The position numbers and the translations under genes are program-made. A stretch of 64,000 nucleotides of DNA from Methylocystis sp. SC2 (GTDB lineage: Bacteria > Pseudomonadota > Alphaproteobacteria > Rhizobiales > Beijerinckiaceae), in contig NC_018485.1 in assembly GCF_000304315.1 (NCBI RefSeq), positions 2,388,501 through 2,452,500 of the forward strand, given 5' to 3'. How positions within the stretch are numbered: position 1 is the first letter of the stretch; each line of letters begins with the position of its first letter. The notes under the pieces were generated by a model, which was given only the letters and a program-made list of their open reading frames with translations, was not told where the DNA came from and searched no databases. Positions 16,382 to 26,281 of this stretch are shown here, piece by piece.

Positions 16382-17760
16382 CCGCCTTGATCCGCCCGCG
16401 AGTGCAATTGCGCGCTGTTCATCGGCAGCTGCACAGTGAACATCGCGCCTCCGGCCGGCCGATTGGCGACGACAATGGAGCCCCCATGTTCCTTGACGAT
16501 GGAATAGCTGATCCAAAGGCCAAGGCCCGTGCCTTCGCCGACGACTTTAGTGGTGAAAAAAGGTTCGAACACCTTATCGAGCACGACGTCCGACATGCCG
16601 CGGCCATTGTCCTCGACGATGATTTCTGCGTGCGCGCTCGTCTTGCGGATCGCGACGCGAATGCGCGGCGCAGCGACATCCTTCGTCGCATCGAAGGCGT
16701 TGTCGATCAGATTGACGAGCACCTGATGAATCTGGCCCTCATGCGCATCGACAACCACGTTCTCGTCACAATCGAAAATGATTTCCGCGCGCGTCTTCTT
16801 GCTGCGCGCCGCCCAATTCGCCGCCGTGCGCGCGATGCGTTCAAGATCGACGCGCTGGGTTTCGGCGGGCCGGCTGAAGGAGAGGCGCCGCAAATTCCTT
16901 ACGATGTCGCTGATGCGAACGGCGCCGTCCATCGTCCCTTCGATGAGCGAGGGAAGATCGGCGAGAATGGCGTCGATTCTGTAGCGGCGCCGTAACGCGT
17001 CATCCTGCGCCTTCACGCTGGATTTCTCGAAATATTCAGCGAGCGCCCCGCGATATTTGTCGAGCGTGTGGATATTTCCATAAATGAAACTGATGGGATT
17101 GTTGAGCTCATGCGCGACGCCCGCGACGAGCCGACCCAGGCTCGCCATTTTTTCCTGCTCGACGAGTTTGCGCTGCGCCTGCTGCAATTCACGATGCGCG
17201 TGGTGCAGCGCCTCATAGGCGCGCTTCAACTCGCCGATCGGCCGTCCAGTGAGCACGGCGCCGACGCGCCGACCCGTATGATCGAATCGAGCAGAGCAAT
17301 TGATCGCCATGAGGTCGGAGGCGCCGTCCCCGGCAAAAAAACGCAGCTCGCATTCCGTGACCTTGCCGGCGACGCCTTCAGCGATCTTCTGCAAAGCGCT
17401 CGCGCGGTCCTCTTCGACCAGGAAATCCGCAAGGCTCGCGCCGAGCAAGTCCATTTGGCTCAAGCCCGTGATGCGCTGAAAGGCGGGATTGACCTGAAGG
17501 ATGCGGCCCTTCTCGTCGCATACGACAAGGATATCGGAAACCGAAGCGATAACGCTTGAAATGAACTGCTGCGCTTCCTCAAGCTCGGCGTTCTTGATCT
17601 CGAGATCTGATTCATAACGAATGAGATCTGAATAAACCTCGTCAACCTTGTGAATGACTTCGAGCCACATATTCTCGGTCTGCGCGTCGTCCGGCAATCC
17701 CGCGCTCTCCGAGAGGAGATCGATCATATTGGTCGGACGGTAGATTTTACTCTTCGTCAT
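16378..17760 (-). CDS. hupT: Hydrogenase-controlling histidine kinase HupT
   Basis: About 460 residues, soluble. An N-terminal helical segment leads to a PAS domain (about 65-175), then a coiled stretch and a HisKA domain with phosphoacceptor His217 in VAHELNNPISF. The catalytic domain follows, with an N box (LVNLIDNAFDA), DNGRGM and GEGTGLGLWIS. In Rhodobacter and Ralstonia the equivalent kinase binds the HupUV sensor through its PAS region and phosphorylates the HupR/HoxA regulator. The ATG at 17760 overlaps hoxA by 14 bases. Confidence 0.92.
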   Translation of the reverse strand: MTKSKIYRPTNMIDLLSESAGLPDDAQTENMWLEVIHKVDEVYSDLIRYESDLEIKNAELEEAQQFISSVIASVSDILVVCDEKGRILQVNPAFQRITGLSQMDLLGASLADFLVEEDRASALQKIAEGVAGKVTECELRFFAGDGASDLMAINCSARFDHTGRRVGAVLTGRPIGELKRAYEALHHAHRELQQAQRKLVEQEKMASLGRLVAGVAHELNNPISFIYGNIHTLDKYRGALAEYFEKSSVKAQDDALRRRYRIDAILADLPSLIEGTMDGAVRISDIVRNLRRLSFSRPAETQRVDLERIARTAANWAARSKKTRAEIIFDCDENVVVDAHEGQIHQVLVNLIDNAFDATKDVAAPRIRVAIRKTSAHAEIIVEDNGRGMSDVVLDKVFEPFFTTKVVGEGTGLGLWISYSIVKEHGGSIVVANRPAGGAMFTVQLPMNSAQLHSRADQGG

Positions 17761-19189
17761 CGCGCAGATCCCGCTCAACCCCATAGCGTTCGATCTTGTT
17801 GCGCATGCCGACACGGGAAAGGCCAAGCTCCTCCGACGCTCGGCTGATATTGCCGTCGAAGCGGCGCAGCGCGTCCTCGATCATCTCGCGTTCAAGCGCC
17901 TCGACGCGGGTCTTGAGCATACGGGCCGCGCTCGCATGCCCATTCGTCAGCCGCGGGGCGAGAATGCGCGGCGACAATAGGCTCGCGGGCAGCAGCCCGT
18001 CATTTTCCGAGAGCGTCACCATGCGCTGGATTTCATTATGGAGCTCGCGCACGTTTCCTGGCCACTCGTAGCTCGAAAGGCGCGCCAGCGTCTCGGTCGT
18101 GAAGCCTTTGACGCCGCGCCGGAAGCTGCGGTTGACGTCGGCGAGGATGCGCATCGCGATCAATTCTATGTCGCGCGGCCGCTCGCAAAGCGGCGGCAGA
18201 TGGATTGGAAACGCCGCGACGCGATAATAGAGATCGCGCCGGAACCGTCCCGCGGCCACTTCGTCTTCGAGACTTCGGTTCGTCGCCGCGATCAGGCGCA
18301 CATTGACCTTGCGCTGCCGCTGCGCGCCGAGCGGGCGGATTTCCCCCTCCTGCAAGACCCGCAGCAGTCGCACCTGAAAGGCGGCGGAGGTTTCGCCGAT
18401 CTCGTCAAGGAAGATCGAGCCGCCATTGGCGAGTTCGAACAGACCGACGCGATCCTGATAGGCGCCGGTGTAAGCGCCCTTCTTGCAGCCGAAGAGTTCG
18501 CTCTCCAGCAGTTCGTCGGGCAAAGCGCCGCAATTCTGCACGACAAAAGGCTTGTCGGCGCGATCGGAGCCGTAATGGATCGCGCGCGCGAGAAGCTCCT
18601 TACCGGTTCCCGACGCGCCGGTGATGAGCACCGAGATGTCATATTCCGTCGCCTTGCGCGCAAGCGCCACAACGGGCGCGACGGGACTTTCGGGGTGGTG
18701 AATGATGCGGCTGAATTCAAAGAGCCGCTTCTCCTTGCGGCGACGAGTCGCGATCTGCTCCTTGAGCAACTCCGCAGCTGGCTTATTGTCGAGGCCGGCG
18801 CCGACTTCCTTCTGGTAGCGATAGAGCTGCGCCGCGTCGCGCACGCTGGCGATCAGCTTCTCCGGCTCCCAGGGCTTGGTGATATATTGGTAGATGCCTG
18901 CTTCATTGACGCCGGCGATGATGTCTTCGGACTCGGTATAGCCGGAGATGATGATGCGAATCGGATCGGGCCAGGAGATGCGCGCGCGCTTCAGGAAATC
19001 GACGCCTGACTCGCCCGCCATTCTGTGATCGCAAAGAATGACCTGCACGAGTTCGCCGTCGAGGACGCCTTCCGCCTCCTTCGCTCTTGAGACGCAGATC
19101 ACGTCGAATTCGTCGCAAAGGACGCGTTGCAGCGCCTCGCGCGAGCGAAGCTCGTCGTCGATCACCAGCACGGTCGAAGAAGAAGTCAT
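17747..19189 (-). CDS. hoxA: NtrC-family hydrogenase activator HoxA/HupR
   Basis: A 480-residue response regulator. The receiver domain (1-125) has the acidic pair D11-D12 and phosphoacceptor D54 in LCDHRM. The AAA+ domain (165-400) has Walker A GASGTGKE (191-198), the sigma-54 contact loop GAYTGA (238-243) and Walker B SIFLDEIGE. A Fis-type helix-turn-helix closes the protein (446-470). The intact loop says it can act with sigma-54; the Phe-to-Tyr change is a common functional variant. In Bradyrhizobium and Ralstonia this protein activates hup promoters in its unphosphorylated form. It lies 30 bases after hypE. Confidence 0.93.
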   Translation of the reverse strand: MTSSSTVLVIDDELRSREALQRVLCDEFDVICVSRAKEAEGVLDGELVQVILCDHRMAGESGVDFLKRARISWPDPIRIIISGYTESEDIIAGVNEAGIYQYITKPWEPEKLIASVRDAAQLYRYQKEVGAGLDNKPAAELLKEQIATRRRKEKRLFEFSRIIHHPESPVAPVVALARKATEYDISVLITGASGTGKELLARAIHYGSDRADKPFVVQNCGALPDELLESELFGCKKGAYTGAYQDRVGLFELANGGSIFLDEIGETSAAFQVRLLRVLQEGEIRPLGAQRQRKVNVRLIAATNRSLEDEVAAGRFRRDLYYRVAAFPIHLPPLCERPRDIELIAMRILADVNRSFRRGVKGFTTETLARLSSYEWPGNVRELHNEIQRMVTLSENDGLLPASLLSPRILAPRLTNGHASAARMLKTRVEALEREMIEDALRRFDGNISRASEELGLSRVGMRNKIERYGVERDLRDDEE

Positions 19190-19219
19190 TGCGTCATCCG
19201 GTGCGCGGCGCGCCGCGTC

Positions 19220-20272
19220 TCAACATATTCGGGGAAGCTGTTCTCCAGACAGCCAGTCGACGATGCGCCCGCCGCCAAAGCGCGTCGTCATCTCGACGAA
19301 GTTTCGTTCGTCTTCGACGACATGTCCGATCAAGGCCGCATCACGTCCGAGCGGATGAGCGCGCATGGCGTCAAGCAGCGTCCCGGCCGCGTCGGGCGCG
19401 CATATCGCCATGAGCTTTCCTTCATTCGCGACATAGAGGGGATCAAGACCGAGGAATTCGCAAGCGGCGGCGACCTGCGGCTTCACCGGAATCAGCTCCT
19501 CGTCGACCATGAAGCCGACGTTCGATTGATGCGCGATTTCATTCAGCGCCGCGGCGAGGCCGCCGCGCGTCGGATCGCGCATCACGCGCAAGGCGCCGCC
19601 CGCGGCGTCGACCATGGCGGCGGTGAGTCCGTGCAGCGCCGCGGAGTCGGACAGGATCTCCACGCCGAATTCAAGATTTTCGCGCCGCGACATGATGGCG
19701 ACGCCATGATCGCCCATGGAGCCGGAGACAAGGACGGCGTCGCCGGGGCGCGCTTTGTCGCTCGACAGCGACAGGCCGTTCGGCAAGACGCCGACGCCTG
19801 CGGTCGAGATAAAGACGCCGTCCGCCTTGCCGCGCTCGACGACTTTCGTGTCTCCGGCGACAATCGGAACATCGGCGGTCCGCGAAGCGTCGCCCATGCT
19901 CTGAGCGATGCGTTTCAAATCGCCGAGCGCAAATCCTTCCTCGATGATGAAGCTTGCGGAAAGATATTTCGGCGTCGCGCCAGCCATGGCGATATCGTTG
20001 ATCGTGCCATGCACGGATAGAGAGCCGATGTCGCCGCCCGGGAAAAACAGCGGCGAAACGACGTAGCCGTCGGTCGTCATCACGAGACGGCCGTCCTGCT
20101 GGCCGAGCAATGCCTGATCGTCGTTGCGACTCAACCAGTCATTGCCGAAGGCGTCGTGAAAAATATCGGCGATGAGCTGCGCCATGGCGCGCCCGCCCGA
20201 GCCATGCGAAAGATCGACGCGCCCATTTCGCACGTCGAGCTTGCGGCGGACGGGTTTCATGACGAGGCTCAT
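19220..20272 (-). CDS. hypE: Hydrogenase maturation factor HypE
   Basis: A 350-residue protein of the PurM/AIR-synthase fold that dehydrates the carbamoyl group received from HypF to make the cyanide ligand of the NiFe site. The thiocyanate-forming Cys is the last residue in PRIC. Nucleotide-binding segments are visible: HGSGGRAM near the start, then TTDGYVVSPLFFPGGDIG. The ATG overlaps the hypD stop by 4 bases (ATGA). Confidence 0.96.
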   Translation of the reverse strand: MSLVMKPVRRKLDVRNGRVDLSHGSGGRAMAQLIADIFHDAFGNDWLSRNDDQALLGQQDGRLVMTTDGYVVSPLFFPGGDIGSLSVHGTINDIAMAGATPKYLSASFIIEEGFALGDLKRIAQSMGDASRTADVPIVAGDTKVVERGKADGVFISTAGVGVLPNGLSLSSDKARPGDAVLVSGSMGDHGVAIMSRRENLEFGVEILSDSAALHGLTAAMVDAAGGALRVMRDPTRGGLAAALNEIAHQSNVGFMVDEELIPVKPQVAAACEFLGLDPLYVANEGKLMAICAPDAAGTLLDAMRAHPLGRDAALIGHVVEDERNFVEMTTRFGGGRIVDWLSGEQLPRIC

Positions 20273-21414
20273 GAGGCCGCCCTTTCCATCCGCGCGCGGC
20301 TGCGGTCCCGGAACCGGCCATAGGCGTAATGCGCCGCGCAGGAGCCCTCCGACGACACCATGCAGGAACCCATCGGCGTCTCCGGCGTGCAGAGCGAACC
20401 GAAGAGCTTGCAATCCGTCGGCTTCTTCGCGCCGCGCAGAATGGCGCCGCACTCGCAGGCCGGATTGTCGGTGGCGGCGACCGTATGAATGTTGAAGCGC
20501 TTCTCGGCGTCGAAGGCGGCGAAAGCGTCGGCAAGGCGAAGCGCGCTATGCGGCACCATGCCGAGACCGCGCCACTCGAAGCTTTCGCGCAATTCGAAGA
20601 CTTCGCCCATCTCCCTTTGCGCTCTTGCGTTGCCATCGTGCGTCACGGCGCGGAGATATTGATTTTCGACGGCGCAACGGCCCGCGTTGATTTGGCGGAT
20701 GAGCATCAGGATCGATTGCATCACGTCGAGCGGCTCAAAGCCGGAGATGACCACGGGCTTCCCATATTCATGCGCGACGAATTCGTAGGGACGAGCGCCG
20801 ATCACCGTGCTGACATGCGCGGGCCCGACGAGCCCGTCGAGCGGCGTCGCGCCGTCGCTCTCGCCCGCCAATATGGCGCGCATGGCGATCGGCGTCAGAA
20901 CATGATTGCAGAAGACGGAAAAATTTCGTAGCCCCTTCGCCTTGGCCTGCTTGAGCGCAAGCGCCGTCGGCGGCGTCGTGGTTTCAAAGCCGATGGCGAG
21001 GAAAACCACTTCTCGCTGGGGCTCGGCCTCGGCGATGCGCAAGGCGTCGAGCGTCGAATAGACCATGCGGATGTCGGCGCCCGCCGCGCGCGCTTTCAGC
21101 AGACTCGCGCCGCGCGACGCCGGCACGCGCATCAGATCGGCATAGGTGCAGAGCGTCACGCGTGGATCGGAAGCGAGCCTGATCGCGTCATCAATGCGCC
21201 CCACCGGCAGGACGCAGACCGGGCATCCGGGACCATGGATCATCGCGACATTCTTCGGCAGCATGTCCTCGACGCCATAGCGCGAAATCGCATGCGTGTG
21301 TCCGCCACAAAACTCCATGAAACGGTAGCTTCTCCCCGAGTCGACTTCGGCGGCGATCGCCGCCGCGACGCCCTTTGCGAGTTTCGGATCGCGATATTCA
21401 TCCACATATTTCAT
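20269..21414 (-). CDS. hypD: Hydrogenase maturation factor HypD
   Basis: A 381-residue iron-sulfur protein that, with HypC, forms the scaffold for the Fe(CN)2CO unit. Seen are the FCGGHTHAI motif with its catalytic Cys, GPGCPVCVLP, and the C-terminal [4Fe-4S] cluster region with cysteines in PACECGAIL, FGSLC, GSCMV and EGSCAAHYAYGRF. It overlaps both hypC and hypE by ATGA. Confidence 0.97.
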   Translation of the reverse strand: MKYVDEYRDPKLAKGVAAAIAAEVDSGRSYRFMEFCGGHTHAISRYGVEDMLPKNVAMIHGPGCPVCVLPVGRIDDAIRLASDPRVTLCTYADLMRVPASRGASLLKARAAGADIRMVYSTLDALRIAEAEPQREVVFLAIGFETTTPPTALALKQAKAKGLRNFSVFCNHVLTPIAMRAILAGESDGATPLDGLVGPAHVSTVIGARPYEFVAHEYGKPVVISGFEPLDVMQSILMLIRQINAGRCAVENQYLRAVTHDGNARAQREMGEVFELRESFEWRGLGMVPHSALRLADAFAAFDAEKRFNIHTVAATDNPACECGAILRGAKKPTDCKLFGSLCTPETPMGSCMVSSEGSCAAHYAYGRFRDRSRARMERAAS

Positions 21415-21641
21415 GACGGCGTCTCCATCGCCGCGACCTCGCGCAACAGCGCCAAGGTGCGTTCGGCCTCCGCGGCGTCGATCTTCGACAAAGCGTAGCC
21501 GACGTGAACGACGACGAAGTCGCCGACCGCGACATCATCCACGAGCGCGACGCTGATCGCCTTGGACACGCCGTCCAAGTCGATGCGGGCCATGCCGTCG
21601 TCGAGCAGCACCGTCACTTGGGCGGGGATCGCTAGACACAT
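21411..21641 (-). CDS. hypC: Hydrogenase maturation chaperone HypC
   Basis: A 76-residue protein beginning MCLAIPAQV with the essential Cys2. It shuttles the Fe(CN)2CO unit between HypD and the large-subunit precursor. It overlaps hypF by 10 bases and hypD by 4. A longer paralogue, HupF, is encoded at 8851-9153. Confidence 0.96.
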   Translation of the reverse strand: MCLAIPAQVTVLLDDGMARIDLDGVSKAISVALVDDVAVGDFVVVHVGYALSKIDAAEAERTLALLREVAAMETPS

Positions 21642-23914
21642 AGGGAAAGATCCTGGGTATTGCGAGTTGACTCGAAGGCGCGCGCCATAGCCGCCTGCCC
21701 CAGCGAGAGGCCGCCGTCGTTGGGCGGCAGCTTTCGGGCGAGCAGAGGCCGCAAGCGCAGGCGTTGCAGCCGTTCCGTCAGACCTTCGGCGAGAATGCGA
21801 TTCATCATGCAGCCGCCGCCAAGCGCGACGACGTCGAGCTTCTGCGCGGTCGCGGCCCTCGCGACGAATTGCGCGAGCCCTTCGATGAGCGTGCCGTGAA
21901 AGAACTCCGCGCCTTCGCGCGGCCCCATACGCCCGTCGGCGAGAGCGTCAAGAAGCGGCGAGAAGTCGAGTTGATCGCCATTTATGCGAAAGCCGATTTC
22001 CATCGCGCGGGACGCATCGACGAGCGCTTCCATCTCCATCGCCGCCTGCGCTTCATAACGCTGCTGCGTCGAGAGCCCAAGGAGAGCCGCCGCCGCGTCG
22101 AAAAGACGGCCCGTGCTGCTCGTCGCCGGCGGCGCATATCCTTGGTCGATGAGCCGCGCCATCTCCAGCGCGCGCGGCTCATGAGCGAAGAGGCGCGTCG
22201 CTTCATTAAGACGCCCGAGCTTTGCGAGCGCGCCGACGCCCATCCGCCAGGGCTCGCGCGCGGCGCGGTCGCCGCCCGGCGCCGGCAGCGGCGCAAGCCC
22301 GCCCAGTCGTCGCCATGATGCGCCGTCGAGGCGCATCAATTCGCCGCCCCAGGACTGTCCGGCGTCGCCAAGCCCGTGTCCGTCGAGCGCAAGGCCGAGC
22401 GCGGGCGCCTCGATGCGATGCTCCGCGAGAACGGCGGCGAGATGCGCCGCGTGATGCTGTGTGCGGATCAGCGGCAGTTCCTGCTCCTCCGCCCAGCGCG
22501 TCGAATGATAATCGGGGTGCAGATCGCAGGCGACAAGCTGCGGCGTCACGTCAAGAAGCTCGATGAGCCGCCGCGCCGTCTCGCGATAGAAGCGCAATGT
22601 CGCGGCGTTTGAGAGATCGCCGATATGCTGCGAGACGAAAGCCTCGCGGCCGCGCGTCACCGTGATCGTCGCCTTAAGATGCGCGCCGGCGGCGATGACG
22701 CAGGGCCCATCGGCGCCAAGTTCGATCGGCTCCGGAACAAATCCGCGCGCGCGGCGCAGAAAGGCCGGCGCGCCGGCGACGACGCTCATGACCGAATCGT
22801 CGACGCGCGTCACGATCTCGCGATCATGCGTCACGATCAGATCGGCGATCGACGCGAGGCGCTCCTGCGCTTCGCCATTGTCCTTCACCAGCGGATCGCC
22901 GCCGAGATTGGCGCTTGTCGCGACAAGAACGAGTTCCTGCGGCGCATCGCGCCATGAGCGCGTTGCAGGCGCGCCCGCCGCCGCATGAAAAATGAGATGA
23001 TGGAGCGGCGTATAGGGCAGCATGACGCCGATGCGATTGAGGCGCGGCGCGACGGCCTCGGGCAGCGCGCCTCTACTTTGCATCAGCACGATGGGCCGCG
23101 CCACGTCCTGAAGCAAAGCGAGTTCCTGTTCCATCGCGCGCGCGATCGTCGCGACGGAGGCGACATTGGCCGCCATGACGGCGAAGGGCTTCGCGTCCCG
23201 CGCCTTGCGACGGCGTAATTCTTCCACCGCAGCTCGGTTACGAGCATCGCACATCAAATGGAAGCCGCCCACGCCCCTCGTCGCGACGATCTTGCCGTCG
23301 CGCAGCGCCGCGACGATCTCCGCCGGCGAAGCGGAAAGTTTTGGTCCGCAGGCCGGACAGCACAAGGGCTCCGCGTGAAAGCGGCGAGCACCCGGATCGC
23401 GATAGTCGCGCGCGCAATCGTCGCACATCACGAAGGGCGCCATGGAGGTCCGCGCGCGATCATAAGGGAGCCGCCGCGTCAGCGTATAGCGCGGCCCGCA
23501 ATGCGTGCAGGTGACGAAGGGATAGAGATAAAAGCGGCCCGCCGGATCGAAGAGGTCGTCGAGGCAATCTTCGCAAACCGCCGCGTCGGGGACGATGCGC
23601 GTCTCGCTCTTGCCTTCAACGGAGTCGAGAATCGCGAAGCTCGAAGACTCGCGCGGGGCGAGTTCTTCGACTTCCATAGCGTCGACGCGCGCGAGCGGCG
23701 GCGAACGGCGCGACAACGCCTCGAGGAAAGCGCCGACGCGCTCGCCCTGAACTTCGAGGAGGACGCCGGCCGCGTCATTCTTCACGAAACCGTCGAGCCG
23801 CATGCGCGTCGCAAGATCATAGACAAAGGGTCGAAACCCGACGCCCTGCACGGCGCCGCGCACGCGCACCCGCAGGCGCTGCGGTACGGCTCGGGCGGCG
23901 TCGGCTTGGGCCAT
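21632..23914 (-). CDS. hypF: Carbamoyltransferase HypF
   Basis: About 760 residues, the full family length. An acylphosphatase domain comes first (VRVRGAVQGVGFRPF, residues about 15-29), then two zinc fingers with CxxC pairs (CEDC, CTHC, CDDC, CPAC), a YrdC-like carbamoyl-adenylate domain, and a Kae1-like carbamoyl transferase domain with HHAAHLAAV and the ALGGGCMMNR loop. It uses carbamoyl phosphate and ATP to load HypE. The ATG at 23914 is 5 bases after hypB; the open frame further upstream is not family-like. Confidence 0.96.
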   Translation of the reverse strand: MAQADAARAVPQRLRVRVRGAVQGVGFRPFVYDLATRMRLDGFVKNDAAGVLLEVQGERVGAFLEALSRRSPPLARVDAMEVEELAPRESSSFAILDSVEGKSETRIVPDAAVCEDCLDDLFDPAGRFYLYPFVTCTHCGPRYTLTRRLPYDRARTSMAPFVMCDDCARDYRDPGARRFHAEPLCCPACGPKLSASPAEIVAALRDGKIVATRGVGGFHLMCDARNRAAVEELRRRKARDAKPFAVMAANVASVATIARAMEQELALLQDVARPIVLMQSRGALPEAVAPRLNRIGVMLPYTPLHHLIFHAAAGAPATRSWRDAPQELVLVATSANLGGDPLVKDNGEAQERLASIADLIVTHDREIVTRVDDSVMSVVAGAPAFLRRARGFVPEPIELGADGPCVIAAGAHLKATITVTRGREAFVSQHIGDLSNAATLRFYRETARRLIELLDVTPQLVACDLHPDYHSTRWAEEQELPLIRTQHHAAHLAAVLAEHRIEAPALGLALDGHGLGDAGQSWGGELMRLDGASWRRLGGLAPLPAPGGDRAAREPWRMGVGALAKLGRLNEATRLFAHEPRALEMARLIDQGYAPPATSSTGRLFDAAAALLGLSTQQRYEAQAAMEMEALVDASRAMEIGFRINGDQLDFSPLLDALADGRMGPREGAEFFHGTLIEGLAQFVARAATAQKLDVVALGGGCMMNRILAEGLTERLQRLRLRPLLARKLPPNDGGLSLGQAAMARAFESTRNTQDLSLCV

Positions 23915-23919
23915 TCGCT

Positions 23920-24840
23920 TTACTCCGCGACCGCCACGCGCGCGGCGCGCGCTTCGATCCAGGCGTAGAAGGCCTGCATGCCTTCGCCGCTTCGCGCCGA
24001 AACGACGAGCGTCTGCAGATCGGGATTGACCGTCAGCGCCGCCGCGATGCAAGCGCCGACATCGAAATCGAGATGCGGCAGAAGGTCGGCCTTGTTGAGC
24101 AGCATCAAGTCGGCGGCGGCGAACATATCGGGATATTTGAGCGGCTTGTCCTCGCCTTCCGTCACCGACAGCACGACGACCTTATGCGCCTCACCGAGAT
24201 CGAAAGCCGACGGGCAGACGAGATTTCCGACATTTTCGATAAAGAGCAGCGCATTCCTTTCCGGCGCGAGCGTATCGATCGCATGGCCGACCATATGCGC
24301 GTCGAGGTGACAGCCCTTGCCGGTGTTGATCTGCAAGGCGCGCGCGCCGGTCGCGCGAATGCGCTGCGCGTCGTTCGACGTCTGCTGGTCGCCTTCGATC
24401 ACGACGATCTCGCGTCGCGCCTTCAAATCCTCGATTGCGCGCACGAGAAGACTGGTTTTTCCCGAACCGGGACTGGAGACGAAATTCAGCGCGAAATTGC
24501 CGTTGGCCGCGAGGCGATGACGATTCTCGCGCGCATAGGCGTCGTTCTTCGACAGAATGTCGCGCTCGATCTTGACGATGCGCGCCTGGCTGAGGCCGGG
24601 CGCATGAACGCCCGCTAGTCCCGCGCCGTAATCGATCGACTCATCGCCATGACTCGCCACGCCATGGTCATGATGATCATCGTGATGTTCATGGCCATGA
24701 TGATGACCGTGGTCGTGATCGTGATCATGCCCATGGTGATGATGGTGATGAGCGGCGTGGTCATGCCCATGCGCGTCGCGTTTTTGGGTCTTGTCATTAC
24801 CTTCGACGACGCTCGTTCCGCAACCGCAGACAGTGCACAT
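23920..24840 (-). CDS. hypB: Nickel-binding GTPase HypB with long histidine-rich region
   Basis: A 306-residue protein that inserts nickel into the large subunit with HypA. It has the N-terminal high-affinity site CTVCGCG (C2, C5, C7), then a stretch (about 23-65) with some 23 histidines mixed with Asp and Gly, and the GTPase domain with P-loop SSPGSGKTS and the metal site segment GCHLDAHM. The long His-rich region is typical of HypB proteins that also store nickel, as in Bradyrhizobium. The start codon shares one base with the hypA stop (TGATG). Confidence 0.96.
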   Translation of the reverse strand: MCTVCGCGTSVVEGNDKTQKRDAHGHDHAAHHHHHHGHDHDHDHGHHHGHEHHDDHHDHGVASHGDESIDYGAGLAGVHAPGLSQARIVKIERDILSKNDAYARENRHRLAANGNFALNFVSSPGSGKTSLLVRAIEDLKARREIVVIEGDQQTSNDAQRIRATGARALQINTGKGCHLDAHMVGHAIDTLAPERNALLFIENVGNLVCPSAFDLGEAHKVVVLSVTEGEDKPLKYPDMFAAADLMLLNKADLLPHLDFDVGACIAAALTVNPDLQTLVVSARSGEGMQAFYAWIEARAARVAVAE

Positions 24841-25181
24841 CAGGCGACCTCCAGTTCGATGAGGCGAAAATCGTCGCCGCGGGTCATTTGAACGCGATGA
24901 CGTCCGCATTCGGGGCACGCCCCGAAACGCTCGGTCAAGGCGACTTCCTTGCCGCAGTCGAGACACCAGCCGGCGCCTGGAACGTCCTGCAAATCCAGGG
25001 CGGCGCCCTCGCACATCGAGCCGCGAACCACGGCCTCAAAGCAAAAGCGCAAGGCGTGCGGATCGACATGGCTCAGCGCGCCGACGGCGACGCGCAGGAC
25101 GTCGACGCGGCGCGCGTCGGCCTTGCGCGCCTCCTCCTCGGCGAGATCGATGAGGGCTTCCATCAGCGACATCTCATGCAT
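24840..25181 (-). CDS. hypA: Nickel metallochaperone HypA
   Basis: A 113-residue protein beginning [10 protein letters not shown], where His2 is the nickel ligand. A structural zinc site follows with two CxxC pairs (CLDC and CPEC). It delivers nickel with HypB. The ATG at 25181 overlaps the end of hupK by 8 bases; the His2 requirement rules out the longer frame. Confidence 0.95.
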   Translation of the reverse strand: MHEMSLMEALIDLAEEEARKADARRVDVLRVAVGALSHVDPHALRFCFEAVVRGSMCEGAALDLQDVPGAGWCLDCGKEVALTERFGACPECGRHRVQMTRGDDFRLIELEVA

Positions 25182-26259
25182 GCAGCGCCTCGCGAAGTCT
25201 GATGTCGCAAGATGCGCAGGGATCGAACAGCGCCGCAAGCGTCGCGACAAATCGCCGGGGCTCGGCGACGTCGAGCCTCGTCGCCGCGAGCGCTCGGACG
25301 AAAGGTCCGGCGGGATGGAAGTTCCATTCCGTCGGCGCGAGAATATCATATGCCGTCACGGCGCCCGATGCGTCGATTTCGACGCGATGGAACAAAAATC
25401 CGCGCGGCGAATCCACCATGGCGAAGCCTTCGCCGGGCCGGATCGAACGCGCGACGACGAGATCGCTTTCGCCCGCCAAGGGCGTGCTGCGCGCCAGCGC
25501 GTCCAAAGCATAAGCAATATCGAGAAAGCGCGCCTGAAGCCTAGCCGCGAGCAGCCCGACATTGCGGCGCAGGTAAGCGAAGTGACGCGCGAAAGGCCCG
25601 GTTTCGGCGACGCGTCCCGGCAGTTGCGGGCGGGCAAGAAAATTGGCGTTTCGCTCGCGTAGGGCGCGATGCACGGTGTCTGCGTCGCCTATCGCAAGGA
25701 AGTCGGCGTCGCTGGAGCAGGGCGCGACCCGCGCAAATTGCAAGGCGTCTCGCCATAATTCGGCGAACCAGCCTGTAGGATTTCGACCCGCGTCAAGCGG
25801 CGCGCCGATTTCGCTTGCCGCCTCCTTCAAAGCGGCGTGGAGAGAATTGTCGTCCTTCTCGCCGGCCGCGCGCGCGGCCGCAAGCGCCTTGCGCAAGGCC
25901 GGCAGATGCGCAAGACGCCGGGGGTCGCTTTTCTCGCCCGGCCAATCCAGCAGACTCGCGCGCAAATGTTCGGCGATCCGCTCGGCGTAGAGCATGCGTC
26001 TCCAACGCCACCGCAAGGCGTCGGGCGTGGGCCGCGCCTGCGCCGCCGCCACCGCAGCTTCGCTTGCGATGCGCTGCGAGGCGGCGCAGAGGGTGAAGAC
26101 CGAGCCGATCAGACTCGGCGCGCCGCTCGCCGCCTTGCCATAGAGAATTCGCGTGGCGTCGACCTGTCGTCGCGGCGTGACCCTTGCCGCTTCCACTCTG
26201 TCATCGATGCGCGTCACCTCGACGCCAATGCTCGTCGACATCTCCGGCAATTCGCTCAT
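25174..26259 (-). CDS. hupK: Hydrogenase assembly protein HupK (degenerate large-subunit relative)
   Basis: About 361 residues. It is similar in outline to hydrogenase large subunits but lacks the full metal site. The N-terminal RICGxCxxxQ region has decayed to FTLCAASQ with a single Cys, whereas the C-terminal DPCxxC is kept (FDPCASCDIR). The APTEWNFHP segment also matches large subunits. HupK proteins are thought to serve as a scaffold during cofactor assembly. The start is uncertain: ATG at 26259 is used here, and one at 26295 would overlap hupJ by 14 bases. Confidence 0.85.
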   Translation of the reverse strand: MSELPEMSTSIGVEVTRIDDRVEAARVTPRRQVDATRILYGKAASGAPSLIGSVFTLCAASQRIASEAAVAAAQARPTPDALRWRWRRMLYAERIAEHLRASLLDWPGEKSDPRRLAHLPALRKALAAARAAGEKDDNSLHAALKEAASEIGAPLDAGRNPTGWFAELWRDALQFARVAPCSSDADFLAIGDADTVHRALRERNANFLARPQLPGRVAETGPFARHFAYLRRNVGLLAARLQARFLDIAYALDALARSTPLAGESDLVVARSIRPGEGFAMVDSPRGFLFHRVEIDASGAVTAYDILAPTEWNFHPAGPFVRALAATRLDVAEPRRFVATLAALFDPCASCDIRLREALHA

Positions 26260-26281
26260 GACTCGTCGCTCATGGGGCGAC

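Noticed and set aside
24615..24891. Met/Val/Ile-rich frames on both strands across the His-rich part of hypB
   Set aside because: They are antisense or shifted readings of the CAT/GAC-rich histidine codons in hypB, not a repeat or a CRISPR array.
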